A DNA stretch of 64,000 bases from AP-15 sp963750195 (GTDB lineage: Bacteria; Pseudomonadota; Alphaproteobacteria; ATCC43930; CGMCC-115725). Every line of letters begins with the position of its first letter. Position 1 is the stretch's first letter. Position numbers and translations under genes: made by a program. The notes under the pieces are model-generated. The model was given only the letters and a program-made list of their open reading frames with translations. It had not been told where the DNA came from and ran no database searches. Below, piece by piece: positions 1 through 9,082 of the stretch. The stretch spans positions 620,001 to 684,000 of the forward strand of contig CAVVPS010000016.1 of assembly GCA_963750195.1 (NCBI GenBank), given 5' to 3'.

Positions 1-207
1 GTGCCGGAAAACATGCTGAAATTTGCGGTCGGCGTCATGCTGTCGAGCTTTGGCACGTTCTGGATCGGCGAAGGCTACGGCGTCCAGTGGCCGGGCGGTG
101 ACCTGTCGGTGCTCGGGCTGATTGCCGGCTTTCTGGTCATTGCCCTGCTCAGTGTTGGCGCAATTCGCCGCGTCCGTCGCCATGCCGCGCTCGCCCCAGC
201 AGCTTGA
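1..207 (+). CDS. C-terminal end of a predicted COG4280-type membrane protein (cut by window edge)
   Basis: The reading frame is open from the first base, so this is the tail of a longer gene whose start lies outside the window. The 68 visible residues contain a glycine-rich stretch around GTFWIGEGYGVQWPGGD followed by a hydrophobic helix and a basic Arg-rich end. That pattern matches my memory of the C-terminus of the COG4280 family of predicted multi-pass membrane proteins, which have no assigned function. The codon at position 1 is GTG but is probably internal. A small membrane protein gene follows 12 bases later on the same strand. Confidence 0.5.
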   Translation: MPENMLKFAVGVMLSSFGTFWIGEGYGVQWPGGDLSVLGLIAGFLVIALLSVGAIRRVRRHAALAPAA

Positions 208-219
208 GGAGCGGGTTCG

Positions 220-429
220 ATGGGCCGGATCAAATTGATCGGGCGGGAGGTTCTCGGCTTGTTTGCCGAGGACGCGCGGTTTACATCCGCGCTCGCCATC
301 TGGATTGTCACTGTGGCGGCAACCCGGCCGTGGTGGCAAACCGCGCCGCGTTTCGCCGCGATCACATTGTTCGCCGGGTTTGCCCTGATCCTTTGCGAAG
401 ACGTGCTGCGCACGGCCCGGCGCGGTTGA
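220..429 (+). CDS. small hypothetical membrane protein
   Basis: This 69-residue protein starts at an ATG preceded by a GAGGAG-type ribosome binding site that overlaps the end of the upstream gene. It has a short polar N-terminus, one or two hydrophobic segments (about residues 24-36 and 45-60), and a basic end. I do not recognise a family. Tight spacing to the COG4280-like gene suggests cotranscription, so it may be an accessory subunit of that membrane protein, but this rests on position only. Confidence 0.5.
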   Translation: MGRIKLIGREVLGLFAEDARFTSALAIWIVTVAATRPWWQTAPRFAAITLFAGFALILCEDVLRTARRG

Positions 430-596
430 GCGACAATGCGACCACAGCGCGGCGGAAATTGGCCATTATGAAAATGGTGCATAATCGTTATTCACGTATA
501 TGAGATGCGCAAGGCAGCCATGTCGAGGGTGACCTATCAAGGTCAGAGGCATTTGCCTACATATTGCGGTGCAGCAAGAGCGTATGGGTGTTTGCT

Positions 597-902
597 ATGC
601 CGGAATATATAGAGGAAGAGGGCGAGCGCGGATTTGCAGAGCGCTATTTGGGCGGTTGGCGGATGATCGCCTCGGCCTGGGTGGTCGCGATCGTCTTCGT
701 GGCGCTGTTTGCCGCGGTCCAGGCTGTGGCGTCGCTGCATAGGACCTCGCCGCACCAAGCGATGCTCGCAGGCGCGGTGATCCCGCGGCACGATCCGAGC
801 TGCGCCGGAGCGGTCGACCTGACTAAACCGGCTCCGCTGTCGTGCTCCGTCGATTTACAGAATGGGATCGAGCGGGCCGAGGCCTCCTATTACGGTTGGT
901 GA
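597..902 (+). CDS. hypothetical single-pass membrane protein
   Basis: The 101-residue product begins MPEYIEEEGERG and has one clear hydrophobic helix at roughly residues 25-44, followed by a presumably periplasmic tail with two cysteines. An ATG 33 bases upstream (564) is also in frame. I prefer 597 because the extra residues look unlike a normal N-terminus. The last 13 bases overlap the convergent lipoprotein gene. No family is recognised. Confidence 0.4.
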   Translation: MPEYIEEEGERGFAERYLGGWRMIASAWVVAIVFVALFAAVQAVASLHRTSPHQAMLAGAVIPRHDPSCAGAVDLTKPAPLSCSVDLQNGIERAEASYYGW

Positions 903-1522
903 GCCGCCGGTAGCGGCGGTTCGGCTGACGCAGCGGGAGACTGCGCCGCATTTTGCTGCGCATCGACGGCGGCAAGCTGCGCCGCGATCTGGTCAGCAGA
1001 CAGGTTAATCGTCTTCTCGTCGCCGGCATGGTCGGTGAAGATCACCGACAAGCCCCTTGGGCTCGCCCGCAACTCGTTTTCAGGGATATTTGCGGCGAAT
1101 TCCTCAGCATAGGAACAGCCGCCGCTGCAAGTGATTTCCTCGCGGCTGATCGGGATAAAGACCTGCGCACGCCCCGCATTGTCACGTGCGGCGTCCCAAT
1201 TGCGTTCGGCCCCATCATAGCTGTCGGAAACATAGAGCTGGTCGGCAGTCTCGCCGGTTTTGCGATCGACGAAGCTGCGCAGGCAATAAAAGTTAGTCCC
1301 CGGAGTGCCGAGATAAGGCGGCGCATGCTGTGCTTTCGGACCGACCAGCGCGATAAACCGTCCCGACAGATGCTCGCGCACTTCTACCGTGGGTACGCGG
1401 CTATTCGGGCTCGGGCCGGCGCCGGGAGTTGCGGACGAGTATCCCGACGAACCCAGCGGGGAGCACGCGCTTAGCGCCACGCCAAAAACGACAGGGAGGA
1501 TGCCTTGCCGGCAGACTGTCAT
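890..1522 (-). CDS. putative lipoprotein of unknown function
   Basis: The 210-residue product begins MTVCRQGILPVVFGVALSAC, a signal peptide ending in a lipobox (LSAC), so it should be lipidated at Cys20 and anchored in the periplasm. The mature part contains a C-S-G-G-C motif and ends in an Ala/Gln/Pro-rich tail. No family is recognised. Its start codon shares one base with the stop codon of the CoA transferase gene (TGATG), which suggests translational coupling. The same frame stays open far upstream, but that part lies antisense-in-frame over the CoA transferase and is not credible as protein. Confidence 0.65.
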   Translation of the reverse strand: MTVCRQGILPVVFGVALSACSPLGSSGYSSATPGAGPSPNSRVPTVEVREHLSGRFIALVGPKAQHAPPYLGTPGTNFYCLRSFVDRKTGETADQLYVSDSYDGAERNWDAARDNAGRAQVFIPISREEITCSGGCSYAEEFAANIPENELRASPRGLSVIFTDHAGDEKTINLSADQIAAQLAAVDAQQNAAQSPAASAEPPLPAAHQP

Positions 1523-2670
1523 CAGCCGCCGAGGATTTCGAGGTTGTCTTCTCCAAGCGACGGCGCTGATTTCGCGAAGGGCGGGCGGATGCCGTCGAAG
1601 GACAGCGGCAGGCCCACCAATGACAACGGTCGGTGTGGGGAGCTCGCCGAGAAACGCTGGATTAGGCCGAGGGCCGCGGTCTGCGCATCTGCGACCACTT
1701 GGTCGACGGTCTGCATCGGGCCGTTCGGGATTCCCGCTGCATCGAGTTGCGCCGCCCAAATCGCGATCGGCTCTGCCGCAAAGATATTTTCGAGGATAGG
1801 GATCAAGCCTTGGCGATTGACCACCCGGTCCTTGTTGGTACGAAAGCGCGGATCCTCGGCGAGGTCGGGGCGGGCGATCGCCGAGCAAAGATGGCGAAAC
1901 AGATTGTCGTTGCCGGCCGCCACCATGATGTATCCGTCCGCCGCCGCAAAGGCTTGATAAGGCACGATCATGTCGACCCCAGATCCCTGGCGCGTCGGGA
2001 TCTCGCCATTGACTAGATGGGCCGCGATCGGGATCGTCATCCAAGCGAGTGCTGTCTCGTAGAGGGAGGTGTCCACCACCCGGCCGCGACCGGTGCGCCC
2101 ACGTTCCTGCAGTGCCGCGAGAATGCCGATCACCGACCACATCCCGGTGGCCAGATCAACGATTGACACGCCGACTCGCACCGGCGGTCGCCCATCCTCG
2201 CCCATCAGGCTCATCAGCCCCCCATAGGCCTGCATCAGCGGATCGTAGCCGGGCCGCTCACGCAGCGGCCCGACCGCGCCGAACGCCCCAAGATTGCAAT
2301 AGACGAGGCTCGGCTTCCGGACGGTCAGCACTTCAGCCGACAGACCGTAACGGTCGAGCGCGCCGAATTTGAGATTGTGAAGCACCACATCGGCGCGGCC
2401 GAGGATCAGCGCCTTCAACTGTTCGACTTCGGCCGGATCGGCGAGGTCGATGGTGATGCCATGCTTCGCGCGGTTGACCGCGTGAAAGCAGGTTGCAGCA
2501 CCTTCTGCGAAGGGCGGGCCCCAGCCGCGGGCTGCGTCGCCGGTGCGCGGGTTCTCGACTTTGATTACCTCGGCGCCGAGCTCGCCGAGGATCATGCCCG
2601 CATAAGGCGCAGCGACACTCTGACCGATCTCGATCACAACGAGGCCGGATAGCGGCGTGGTGCTGGACAT
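1522..2670 (-). CDS. CaiB/BaiF (class III) CoA transferase
   Basis: This 382-residue protein belongs to the formyl-CoA/carnitinyl-CoA transferase family, which moves CoA between carboxylic acids. Visible hallmarks are the N-terminal GLVVIEIGQSVAAPYAGM segment, the region ELGAEVIKVE, and SIVDLATGM, whose Asp172 aligns with the catalytic Asp that forms the acyl-anhydride intermediate. Length is typical (about 380-400). The substrate cannot be read from sequence. It heads a two-gene leftward unit with the lipoprotein. Confidence 0.9.
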   Translation of the reverse strand: MSSTTPLSGLVVIEIGQSVAAPYAGMILGELGAEVIKVENPRTGDAARGWGPPFAEGAATCFHAVNRAKHGITIDLADPAEVEQLKALILGRADVVLHNLKFGALDRYGLSAEVLTVRKPSLVYCNLGAFGAVGPLRERPGYDPLMQAYGGLMSLMGEDGRPPVRVGVSIVDLATGMWSVIGILAALQERGRTGRGRVVDTSLYETALAWMTIPIAAHLVNGEIPTRQGSGVDMIVPYQAFAAADGYIMVAAGNDNLFRHLCSAIARPDLAEDPRFRTNKDRVVNRQGLIPILENIFAAEPIAIWAAQLDAAGIPNGPMQTVDQVVADAQTAALGLIQRFSASSPHRPLSLVGLPLSFDGIRPPFAKSAPSLGEDNLEILGG

Positions 2671-2887
2671 CGAAAGTTGCTCCCTGGACGACGCCCTTGG
2701 CGCCGGTCATCATTTGTGCCCGACCTCAGAGCTGGGCACATCCTTTTAACACAGCGGGGCAGGGGTGGCTGAGCATGGAAGCGACGCGGACCAGGCAGAA
2801 ACGGTTGCTCGCGCCAACTCGTGGATAGGGTGATCCCGGCTGCACGGCACGCATCAGCACAGGGCAGTTGTCACCGACACGTCGCGC

Positions 2888-3541
2888 TTAGAACTCCATG
2901 TCGAGTTCTTCGAGTTCGTCGGGCTCGACCAGCGCGGCCTCGCGCCAGGCGATTATGTCGGGCAGCGCCATGATGCGCTCGCAATAGGTGCTGCAGTCGT
3001 GATCGAGTTTTACGTCGTAAGTCTGAAAGCGGGTCACGACTGGCGCATACATGGCGTCGGCCATCGTCAAAGTCCCGAACAAATACGGCCCGCTATGCTC
3101 GGCAAAGCATTCGCGCCAGATCGTCGCAATACGGTCGATATCGGCCTGCGCTCCCGCCCATACCTTGAAGCCGGGGTGGCGCGCCTTGAGGTTCATCGGC
3201 AAGGCCGAGCGTAAATTGCCGAAACCGGAGTGCATCTCGCCGCAGATCGAGCGGCAGCGGGCGCGCGCGGCGCGCTTTGCCGGTAACAATCCGGCTTTGG
3301 GCTTAAGTTCATTGAGATACTCGGCAATCGCCAGCGTGTCCCACACCCTGATTCCGTCATGGGTCAGGCACGGCACCAGGATCGACGGCGACAGTAGCAA
3401 CAGCTCGGCGCGGTTAGACGGGTCGTCGACCGGCACCGCCTGCTCGACGAATTCCAATCCCGCCATCTTGCACAACAGCCAGCCGCGCAGCGACCACGAG
3501 GAGTAGTTCTTGCTGCTGATCGTCAATATGGCCTCGGCCAC
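2888..3541 (-). CDS. glutathione S-transferase family protein
   Basis: A 217-residue cytosolic GST. The N-terminal thioredoxin-like half carries the ISSKNYSSWSLRGWLL segment typical of one bacterial GST subgroup, with the Ser/Tyr region expected to contact glutathione, and then the cis-Pro region (SILVPCLTHDG). The helical C-terminal half follows from about residue 90. I chose the GTG at 3541 because AAGGAG lies seven bases upstream. The longer in-frame start at 3625 would add an atypical Arg-rich N-terminus. The gene is divergent from phaZ with a 139-base intergenic region. Substrate unknown. Confidence 0.85.
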   Translation of the reverse strand: MAEAILTISSKNYSSWSLRGWLLCKMAGLEFVEQAVPVDDPSNRAELLLLSPSILVPCLTHDGIRVWDTLAIAEYLNELKPKAGLLPAKRAARARCRSICGEMHSGFGNLRSALPMNLKARHPGFKVWAGAQADIDRIATIWRECFAEHSGPYLFGTLTMADAMYAPVVTRFQTYDVKLDHDCSTYCERIMALPDIIAWREAALVEPDELEELDMEF

Positions 3542-3680
3542 CGCCGCGCTCCTTTCATGGCATGGGATACCTGGCGTCTGCCTATCCTCCCACACCCGCG
3601 CGCGCCGCGCCAAACCTTCTCGCACATAGCGATTAAATCCTCTAGTTTGTGTAGTTTGGCCGAAGAGCGGATGGCGCAGG

Positions 3681-4898
3681 ATGATGTACCAGAATTTTCA
3701 AACCTACACCGACTCGGTCGCGCCACTGCGCTCCTTGGCTAATATTGCTGCAGCGGGGCTGACGCACCCGATGCCCGGAATTTCCCGCAACGTGGTGCAT
3801 CGGGCTTTCCATGCCCTCTATGAACTGATCGCGCGCACCGGGTTGAGCCACCGCCGCCCGGCCTTTGGCATCGACCAGGTCGAGGTCGCCGGCCAGCCGG
3901 TCGCAGTGCGCGAGGTTGCGGTTCATTGGACGCCGTTCTGCACCCTGCTGCGGTTTGAGAAAGACACTCCGGCGCCGCAGCCGCGAGTGCTGCTGGTGGC
4001 GCCGATGTCAGGACATTTTGCCACACTGTTGCGCGGCACGGTGCGCACGATGCTCTCCGAGCACGACGTCTATATCACTGATTGGCACAATGCTCGCGAC
4101 ATCGGGCTGCAACACGGCAGCTTTGATTTCGACGACTTCATCGAACACGTTATTACTTTCCTCGAAGTGCTGGGCCCCGGCGCGCATATCGTCGCGGTCT
4201 GCCAGCCCTGCGTCGCCGCACTGGCGGCGGTCGCTATTATGGCCGAAGACAGTCATCCGGCGCAGCCGCGCAGCATGACCCTGATGGCTGGCCCGATCGA
4301 CACCCGGGTCAACCCGACGGAGGTCAATCGGCTGGCAACGAGCCGGCCCATCGGCTGGTTCGAGCGCCACCTGATCGATACCGTCCCATGGCGCTATAAC
4401 GGCGCTTGGCGGCGCGTCTATCCCGGTTTCACCCAGCTTGCCGCGTTTATGAGCATGAACCTTGACCGGCACGTTAAGGCGCAGATGGACCTGTTCTGCC
4501 ATATCGCCAATGGCGAAGGGGAAAAGGCGGCGGCGATCCGCAAATTTTATGACGAATACCTGGCGGTTATGGATCTGCCGGCCGAATTCTATCTGCAGAC
4601 CGTACAAAGGGTATTCCAGGAGCACACTCTGCCCTTAGGCAAACTCGAATGGCGGGGACGGCGCATCGATCCGCAGGCCATCCGCCGCACGGCGCTGTTC
4701 ACGGTCGAAGGCGAACGCGACGACATCTGCGCGGTCGGTCAAACGCTCGCCGCCCAGGAGCTCTGCACCGGTCTACGGCCCTACATGAAGCGCCATCATG
4801 TGCAGACCGGCGTCGGCCACTACGGCGTCTTCAACGGACGCCGCTGGAGCAGCTTTATCTATCCGATGCTCAGAAGCGTCGTCTACGCCAGCGACTGA
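3681..4898 (+). CDS. phaZ: intracellular polyhydroxyalkanoate depolymerase
   Basis: The 405-residue protein matches the intracellular PHB depolymerases (PhaZ1 type) that mobilise native storage granules. Like that family it has a cysteine nucleophile in place of the usual serine: VCQPC, Cys174. It also shows the conserved DWHNARD motif, the APMSGHFATLLRGTV segment and a C-terminal catalytic His region (VGVGH-like, QTGVGHYGVFNGRRW). Length matches the family (about 400-420). No PHA synthase is present in the window. A second ATG at 3684 is equally possible. Confidence 0.93.
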   Translation: MMYQNFQTYTDSVAPLRSLANIAAAGLTHPMPGISRNVVHRAFHALYELIARTGLSHRRPAFGIDQVEVAGQPVAVREVAVHWTPFCTLLRFEKDTPAPQPRVLLVAPMSGHFATLLRGTVRTMLSEHDVYITDWHNARDIGLQHGSFDFDDFIEHVITFLEVLGPGAHIVAVCQPCVAALAAVAIMAEDSHPAQPRSMTLMAGPIDTRVNPTEVNRLATSRPIGWFERHLIDTVPWRYNGAWRRVYPGFTQLAAFMSMNLDRHVKAQMDLFCHIANGEGEKAAAIRKFYDEYLAVMDLPAEFYLQTVQRVFQEHTLPLGKLEWRGRRIDPQAIRRTALFTVEGERDDICAVGQTLAAQELCTGLRPYMKRHHVQTGVGHYGVFNGRRWSSFIYPMLRSVVYASD

Positions 4899-4930
4899 GG
4901 CGCGTCCGCTGGTGGGGAGTGCCCTGGCCG

Positions 4931-5347
4931 CTAGCGTGCGGCGACCACGGCCGGTTGCGTGATCTCGGTTGTCACGAAATCGGCCGGGGCGATGATTTCC
5001 ATGAACTCCATATCGTCCGACCAGTCATAAAGATTGTGGACGATACCGGGCCGCTGGTGCACGCAATCGCCGGCCTCGACGAGAGTGTCGACACCGTCAT
5101 AGTCGAACTTGGCCCAGCCGCGGACCATGTAGACGACATGCACATCGGCAGTGTGCATATGAAAGCCGGTGCCGCCCTTGGCCTCCGAGGCCTTGCGCGC
5201 GGCGCGAACTAGCTGGACGCGCAATCTGCCGTGGGTTGCGTCGATGATCCCCATGTCGCGGTAGGCGAAAAAGGCCCGCAGGCCGTCCTCAGCGTACCGG
5301 GCCTCGGGAGCATTCGCTTTCTGGTGCGTAAACAATGTGTCGGTCAT
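4931..5347 (-). CDS. cupin-domain protein
   Basis: A 138-residue single-domain cupin. Motif 1 is represented by GFHMHTADVHVVYMVRGWAKF and motif 2 by GDCVHQRPGIVHNLYDWSDD, together giving the His/His/His metal-ligand pattern of the small beta-barrel. Such proteins can be dioxygenases, isomerases or binding proteins, and the substrate cannot be assigned. It faces phaZ tail-to-tail and is divergent from the DUF169 gene. Confidence 0.8.
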   Translation of the reverse strand: MTDTLFTHQKANAPEARYAEDGLRAFFAYRDMGIIDATHGRLRVQLVRAARKASEAKGGTGFHMHTADVHVVYMVRGWAKFDYDGVDTLVEAGDCVHQRPGIVHNLYDWSDDMEFMEIIAPADFVTTEITQPAVVAAR

Positions 5348-5606
5348 GTCCGGACCTCTTATCCCTGCCTGCGGTAATTATCTCCGAGTAATGCTGCATC
5401 GCAACAGAAAAATTCTTGCTTTAAAGCAATGGATAATGACTAGCTAGAATGCATCGCACAAAAATTGAGCAGGAGCGCGGCCCGGGATAGGTCCTTGCGC
5501 TCGCGACCCGCTCGGGCCGCCCAAAGGCCTCTGCGGAGGTAAAGTGTGCTAAATGATGACGACGGCAGCCGGCAACGACGCCAAAGACCCGTGCAGGAAT
5601 ACAGAT

Positions 5607-6375
5607 ATGACAACAGACTGGACCAAGCTCGTCGCCGATTTGGAGCGCCTGTTGAAGCTGCGTTCGATCCCGTTCGGCATGAAACTGTTCGAGCGCAGCG
5701 AGGAGATGGAGGCGATCCCGAAGATCCGCCGGCCGAAAGCCGTGCACACGCTCGACCAGATCGTGGCCCAGGCCGCGCGCCTCGGCTGGACCGTGGGCCT
5801 GACCAGTGAAGATCTGGTCGGAGCCCAGTGCCGGGCGGTGGTCGGGCTCGGCCTCGCCAAGAATGACACCTGGTATTCGGGTCAGCACATGGTGGGCGTG
5901 TGGTACAGCTCGCCCGACGACGCCAGTGCCCACCAGGCGGCAATGGAATGCGTGCCCGACGGCCGCTTCGAGGCAGTGGCTGTGGCGCCGCTCACGTCGG
6001 GCCGGCTCGACCCGCCCGACATCGCGCTGTTTTACGCGACCCCGGGGGCGATGATCTATTTCATCAACGGGCTGCAATGGGCCGGCTACAAGCGCTTCGA
6101 CTGGAGCGTGGTCGGCGAGTTCGGCCTGCGCCGATTCCTGGGGCCGCGCGCTCAAAACCCGCGAACCTAGCCTGTCGATCCCGTGCTTTGCCGAGCGCCG
6201 CTATGGCGGAGTGCTCGACGACGAAATGCTGATGGCCCTGCCGCCTGACTACCTCACCAAGGCGATCGCCGGCATGGAGGCGCTCGCCAAGAACGGCCTG
6301 CGCTATCCCTTCCCGCAATACGGCATCCAGCAAGACGTCCGCGCCGGCCTCGCAGTGAGTTATCCAGGCCGATAG
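5607..6375 (+). CDS. DUF169 family protein, frame broken by one extra base
   Basis: Residues encoded from 5607 (MTTDWTKLVADLERLL) to about 6116 match the N-terminal two-thirds of DUF169. The expected continuation (SACADSWGRAL, then PSLSIPCFAERRYGG and YPFPQYGIQQDV) lies in the next frame and ends at TAG 6373-6375. Removing one T from GAGTTC at 6117-6122 restores a single 255-residue protein of normal family length. ATG 5553 is an upstream alternative start. DUF169 has no established function. The shift site fits the GANTC-associated error class seen elsewhere here, so the gene is probably intact in the cell. Confidence 0.75.
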
Positions 6376-6408
6376 CGTCTCACGGTAGATGGCCACAGGG
6401 AGGAAGAG

Positions 6409-7263
6409 ATGCCGTTCATCGCGTCGAATGGCCTCACCGAGGCGGGCACCGCCAAGACCATCACGGCCGGCGGCATGAATGTACACTACCACGATGTCGG
6501 CGCGGGCGAGCCGGTGCTGTTCCTCCACTCCTACGGTCCCGGCACCACCGCGTGGATCACGTTCCACAAGGTAGTCGGCGCGCTGTCGCAGCATTTCCGC
6601 TGCATCCTGATGGACTTGCCGAACTTTTCGAAGACGGGTCCGATCGTCTATCGCGAGGGGTTGCACGCGGTCCAGGCGCGGACCGCGGTGGCGCTCCTCG
6701 ACACTCTCGGCATCGCGCGGGCACGCTGGGTCGGCAATTCGCAGGGCGGGCAGTCGGCGATGGTGGCGGCCATCAGCTATCCCGAGCGGGTCGAGAAATT
6801 CGTGATGGGCGGCTCGCATATCGGCACCGGCGGCGACCGCTATCTGATGGCCAATCGCCCGTCCGAGGGCAGCCGCGCCACCCAGCAGGCCATCGCCGAT
6901 CCGAGCCATGAGAACATCCGCCGCTACCTGCGCGTGCACATCGACGACGAGAGCCTGGTGACCGACGAGCTGGTGGACTACATCCACCGCGCGCACACCT
7001 GGTCGCCCGAGTTCACCGAGGCGCGCCGGCAATCGGTCAGTCTGCCGCACGATTACACCCCCGACCTCGCGGACATCCAGGCGCCGGTCCTGTTGATCCA
7101 CGGCCGCTACGACCGGATGGTGCCCTTCGAGGTCTCGATTGCGATCCTCAACCACATCGCCGACTCGCGCCTGGTCCTGCTCAACAATTGCGGCCACTGG
7201 CCGCCCTTCGAGAAGCCCGCCGAGTGGATTGCCCAAGTCCTCGCGTTCCTGCGCGGGTATTGA
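6409..7263 (+). CDS. alpha/beta hydrolase of the meta-cleavage-product type
   Basis: This 284-residue alpha/beta hydrolase has the full triad: Ser111 in GNSQGGQS, Asp235 in HGRYDRMVP and His263 in CGHWPPFEKP. The GDVGAGEP-like start, HSYGPGTTAW oxyanion region and CGHWPPFEKPAEW ending resemble BphD/MhpC-type C-C bond hydrolases that cleave ring-fission products of aromatic degradation. A strong site AGGGAGGAAGAG precedes the ATG. Proximity to a ring-hydroxylating dioxygenase supports an aromatic pathway role, but no ring-cleavage dioxygenase is visible, so the substrate is unknown. Confidence 0.85.
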   Translation: MPFIASNGLTEAGTAKTITAGGMNVHYHDVGAGEPVLFLHSYGPGTTAWITFHKVVGALSQHFRCILMDLPNFSKTGPIVYREGLHAVQARTAVALLDTLGIARARWVGNSQGGQSAMVAAISYPERVEKFVMGGSHIGTGGDRYLMANRPSEGSRATQQAIADPSHENIRRYLRVHIDDESLVTDELVDYIHRAHTWSPEFTEARRQSVSLPHDYTPDLADIQAPVLLIHGRYDRMVPFEVSIAILNHIADSRLVLLNNCGHWPPFEKPAEWIAQVLAFLRGY

Positions 7264-7475
7264 GAGCGCCGGCAAGGGTCAAAACCCATCAGTCCGACGA
7301 TTGCAATTCGAGAGTCCGGGGTTAAGACCGACCTCCGCCGCTCCTCCGACGACACCCTCGCGTGCCGACTCCGGCCGTTCGCTGCACCCTGGATCGCAGC
7401 GGAAGCGCAACCTTTTTGGAGGCTCAGTCTGGTGCCGGGGTGGCAGCGCCGACATCTCGCGAAAGGCGTTCGCCG

Positions 7476-9082
7476 TCAATGCAACGGCGGGGCGGCGGCG
7501 GGTACCGGCTTTCGGAGCAGCAGCACCAGCGGGATCATGGCGACTAGCACGGCGCCGACCAGCCAGAACGCGTCGAGATAAGACAGCACCGCCGCCTGCT
7601 GCTGCACGATCGCGTAGAGCTCCGCCTGCGCCTGATGCAATGCGCCGCCCGCGCTGCCGTGCGCCGCGACGAAGGCCTGCTGCAGTTGCTTCAGCATCTG
7701 GTTGGTCTGAAAGCTGTAGGGGGTCACGTGTCGGATCAGCGTGACCTGGTTCGCCTGCTGGCGTCGCGCAATATAGGTACTCAGGATCGCGATGCCGACG
7801 CTGCCGCCAAGGTTGCGCATCATGTTGATGATTGCCGAGGCGTTGGCATTCTTCTCGGCCGTGATGCCCTGATAGGCGGCGGTGTTGATCGGGATGAACA
7901 GCAGCGCCAACCCCAGGGACTGATAGACCCGCGCCCAGGCGAGCGTCGAAAAATCGACGTTCAGGTCGAAGCCGGACAAGTGGAACATCGCGATCGCGGT
8001 GCCGATCAACCCGACCGTGATGAGCAGTCTCGCGTCGATCCGCCCGGACAATGCCCCGGCCGCCGGCATCATCAACATCGTCGCAAAACCGCCCGGCGAC
8101 AGCACCATGCCGGCCTGCTCGGCGGTGTAGCCGAGCAGCGTCTGGACGAACAGCGGCAGCACTACCGTCGTCCCCATCAGCGCGAAACCGAGCATGAACA
8201 TCAGCAGGTTGCCTGAGGCGAAGGCGCGGTCGCGGAACAGGTGCAGGTCGACGATCGGGTGGCGCGGCGCAACTCCCAGACGACAAAAGCGACAAGCGCA
8301 ACGGCCGCGGTTACGACCAGATCGGTGATCAGCGCGGAACCGAACCAGTCGTCCTCCTGGCCCTTGTCGAGCACGAACTGCAACGCAAACATGCCGATCA
8401 CCAGCAGGGCGAGGCCGATATAGTCCAGTCGCAGGCCCTGCGCCGACCGCGGCCGTCTGGCGGCAATCTCCCCCGGCGGATCGGCGAGGATGAGCATCGC
8501 CAGCGCGCTGACCACGATGCCGACCGGTACGTTGATCAGAAACACCCAGCGCCAGTTCCAATTGTCAGTGATCCAGCCGCCGACGGTCGGGCCGATCGCC
8601 GGCGCAAACACGACGGCGAGGCCGTACATCGCGAACGCGTGGCCACGCCGTTCGGGCGGAAACGCGTCGGCGAGGTAGGCCTGCGCAGTCGGCTGCAAGC
8701 CGCCGCCGGCGATGCCCTGCAAGCCGCGCGCAATGATCAGCAGCGATAGGGTCGGCGCTAGACCGCAGAACAGCGAGGTGATGCTGAAGCCGATGATCGA
8801 GCCGAGAAAATAGCGCTTGCGGCCGAACGTCTCCGACAGCCATCCGCTGATGGGCAGGACGACCGCGTTGGTGACGAGATAGGCGGTCAAGATCCAGGTA
8901 GCTTCGTCCGGTGTCGCGGCCATGCTGCCGGCGACATGCTGCAGTGACACGTTGACGATCGAGATGTCGAGCACTTCCATGAATGCCGCCAGCCCGACCG
9001 TCGGCGCAATGAGCCACGGTGAAACGCTGCCCGCCATTGTCGGGCGGGAGCCTCCGCCTGTTGCCTCGGCAATCGCGTTCAT
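7476..9082 (-). CDS. EmrB/QacA-type MFS drug exporter (DHA2), frame broken by one missing base
   Basis: The 14-helix proton-driven exporter reads normally from ATG 9082 (MNAIAEATGGG) through the motif WLSETFGRKRYF, then leaves frame near 8262-8274. The second half (from HPIVDLHLFRDRAFA to the end at 7476) is in another frame. Adding one C in the CGCCGCCGCC-like run would restore ELRRRHPIVDL, giving about 535 residues, the usual EmrB length. Its start codon overlaps the EmrA stop (ATGA), so it is the last gene of a tetR-emrA-emrB operon. Unlike the other shifts in the window this is a deletion in a GC repeat. Sequencing error is likely, but a real pseudogene is possible. Confidence 0.8.

Noticed and set aside
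890..2140. 416-residue version of the lipoprotein gene
   Set aside because: The first 206 residues overlap the CoA transferase in another frame; the lipoprotein signal peptide begins at 1522.
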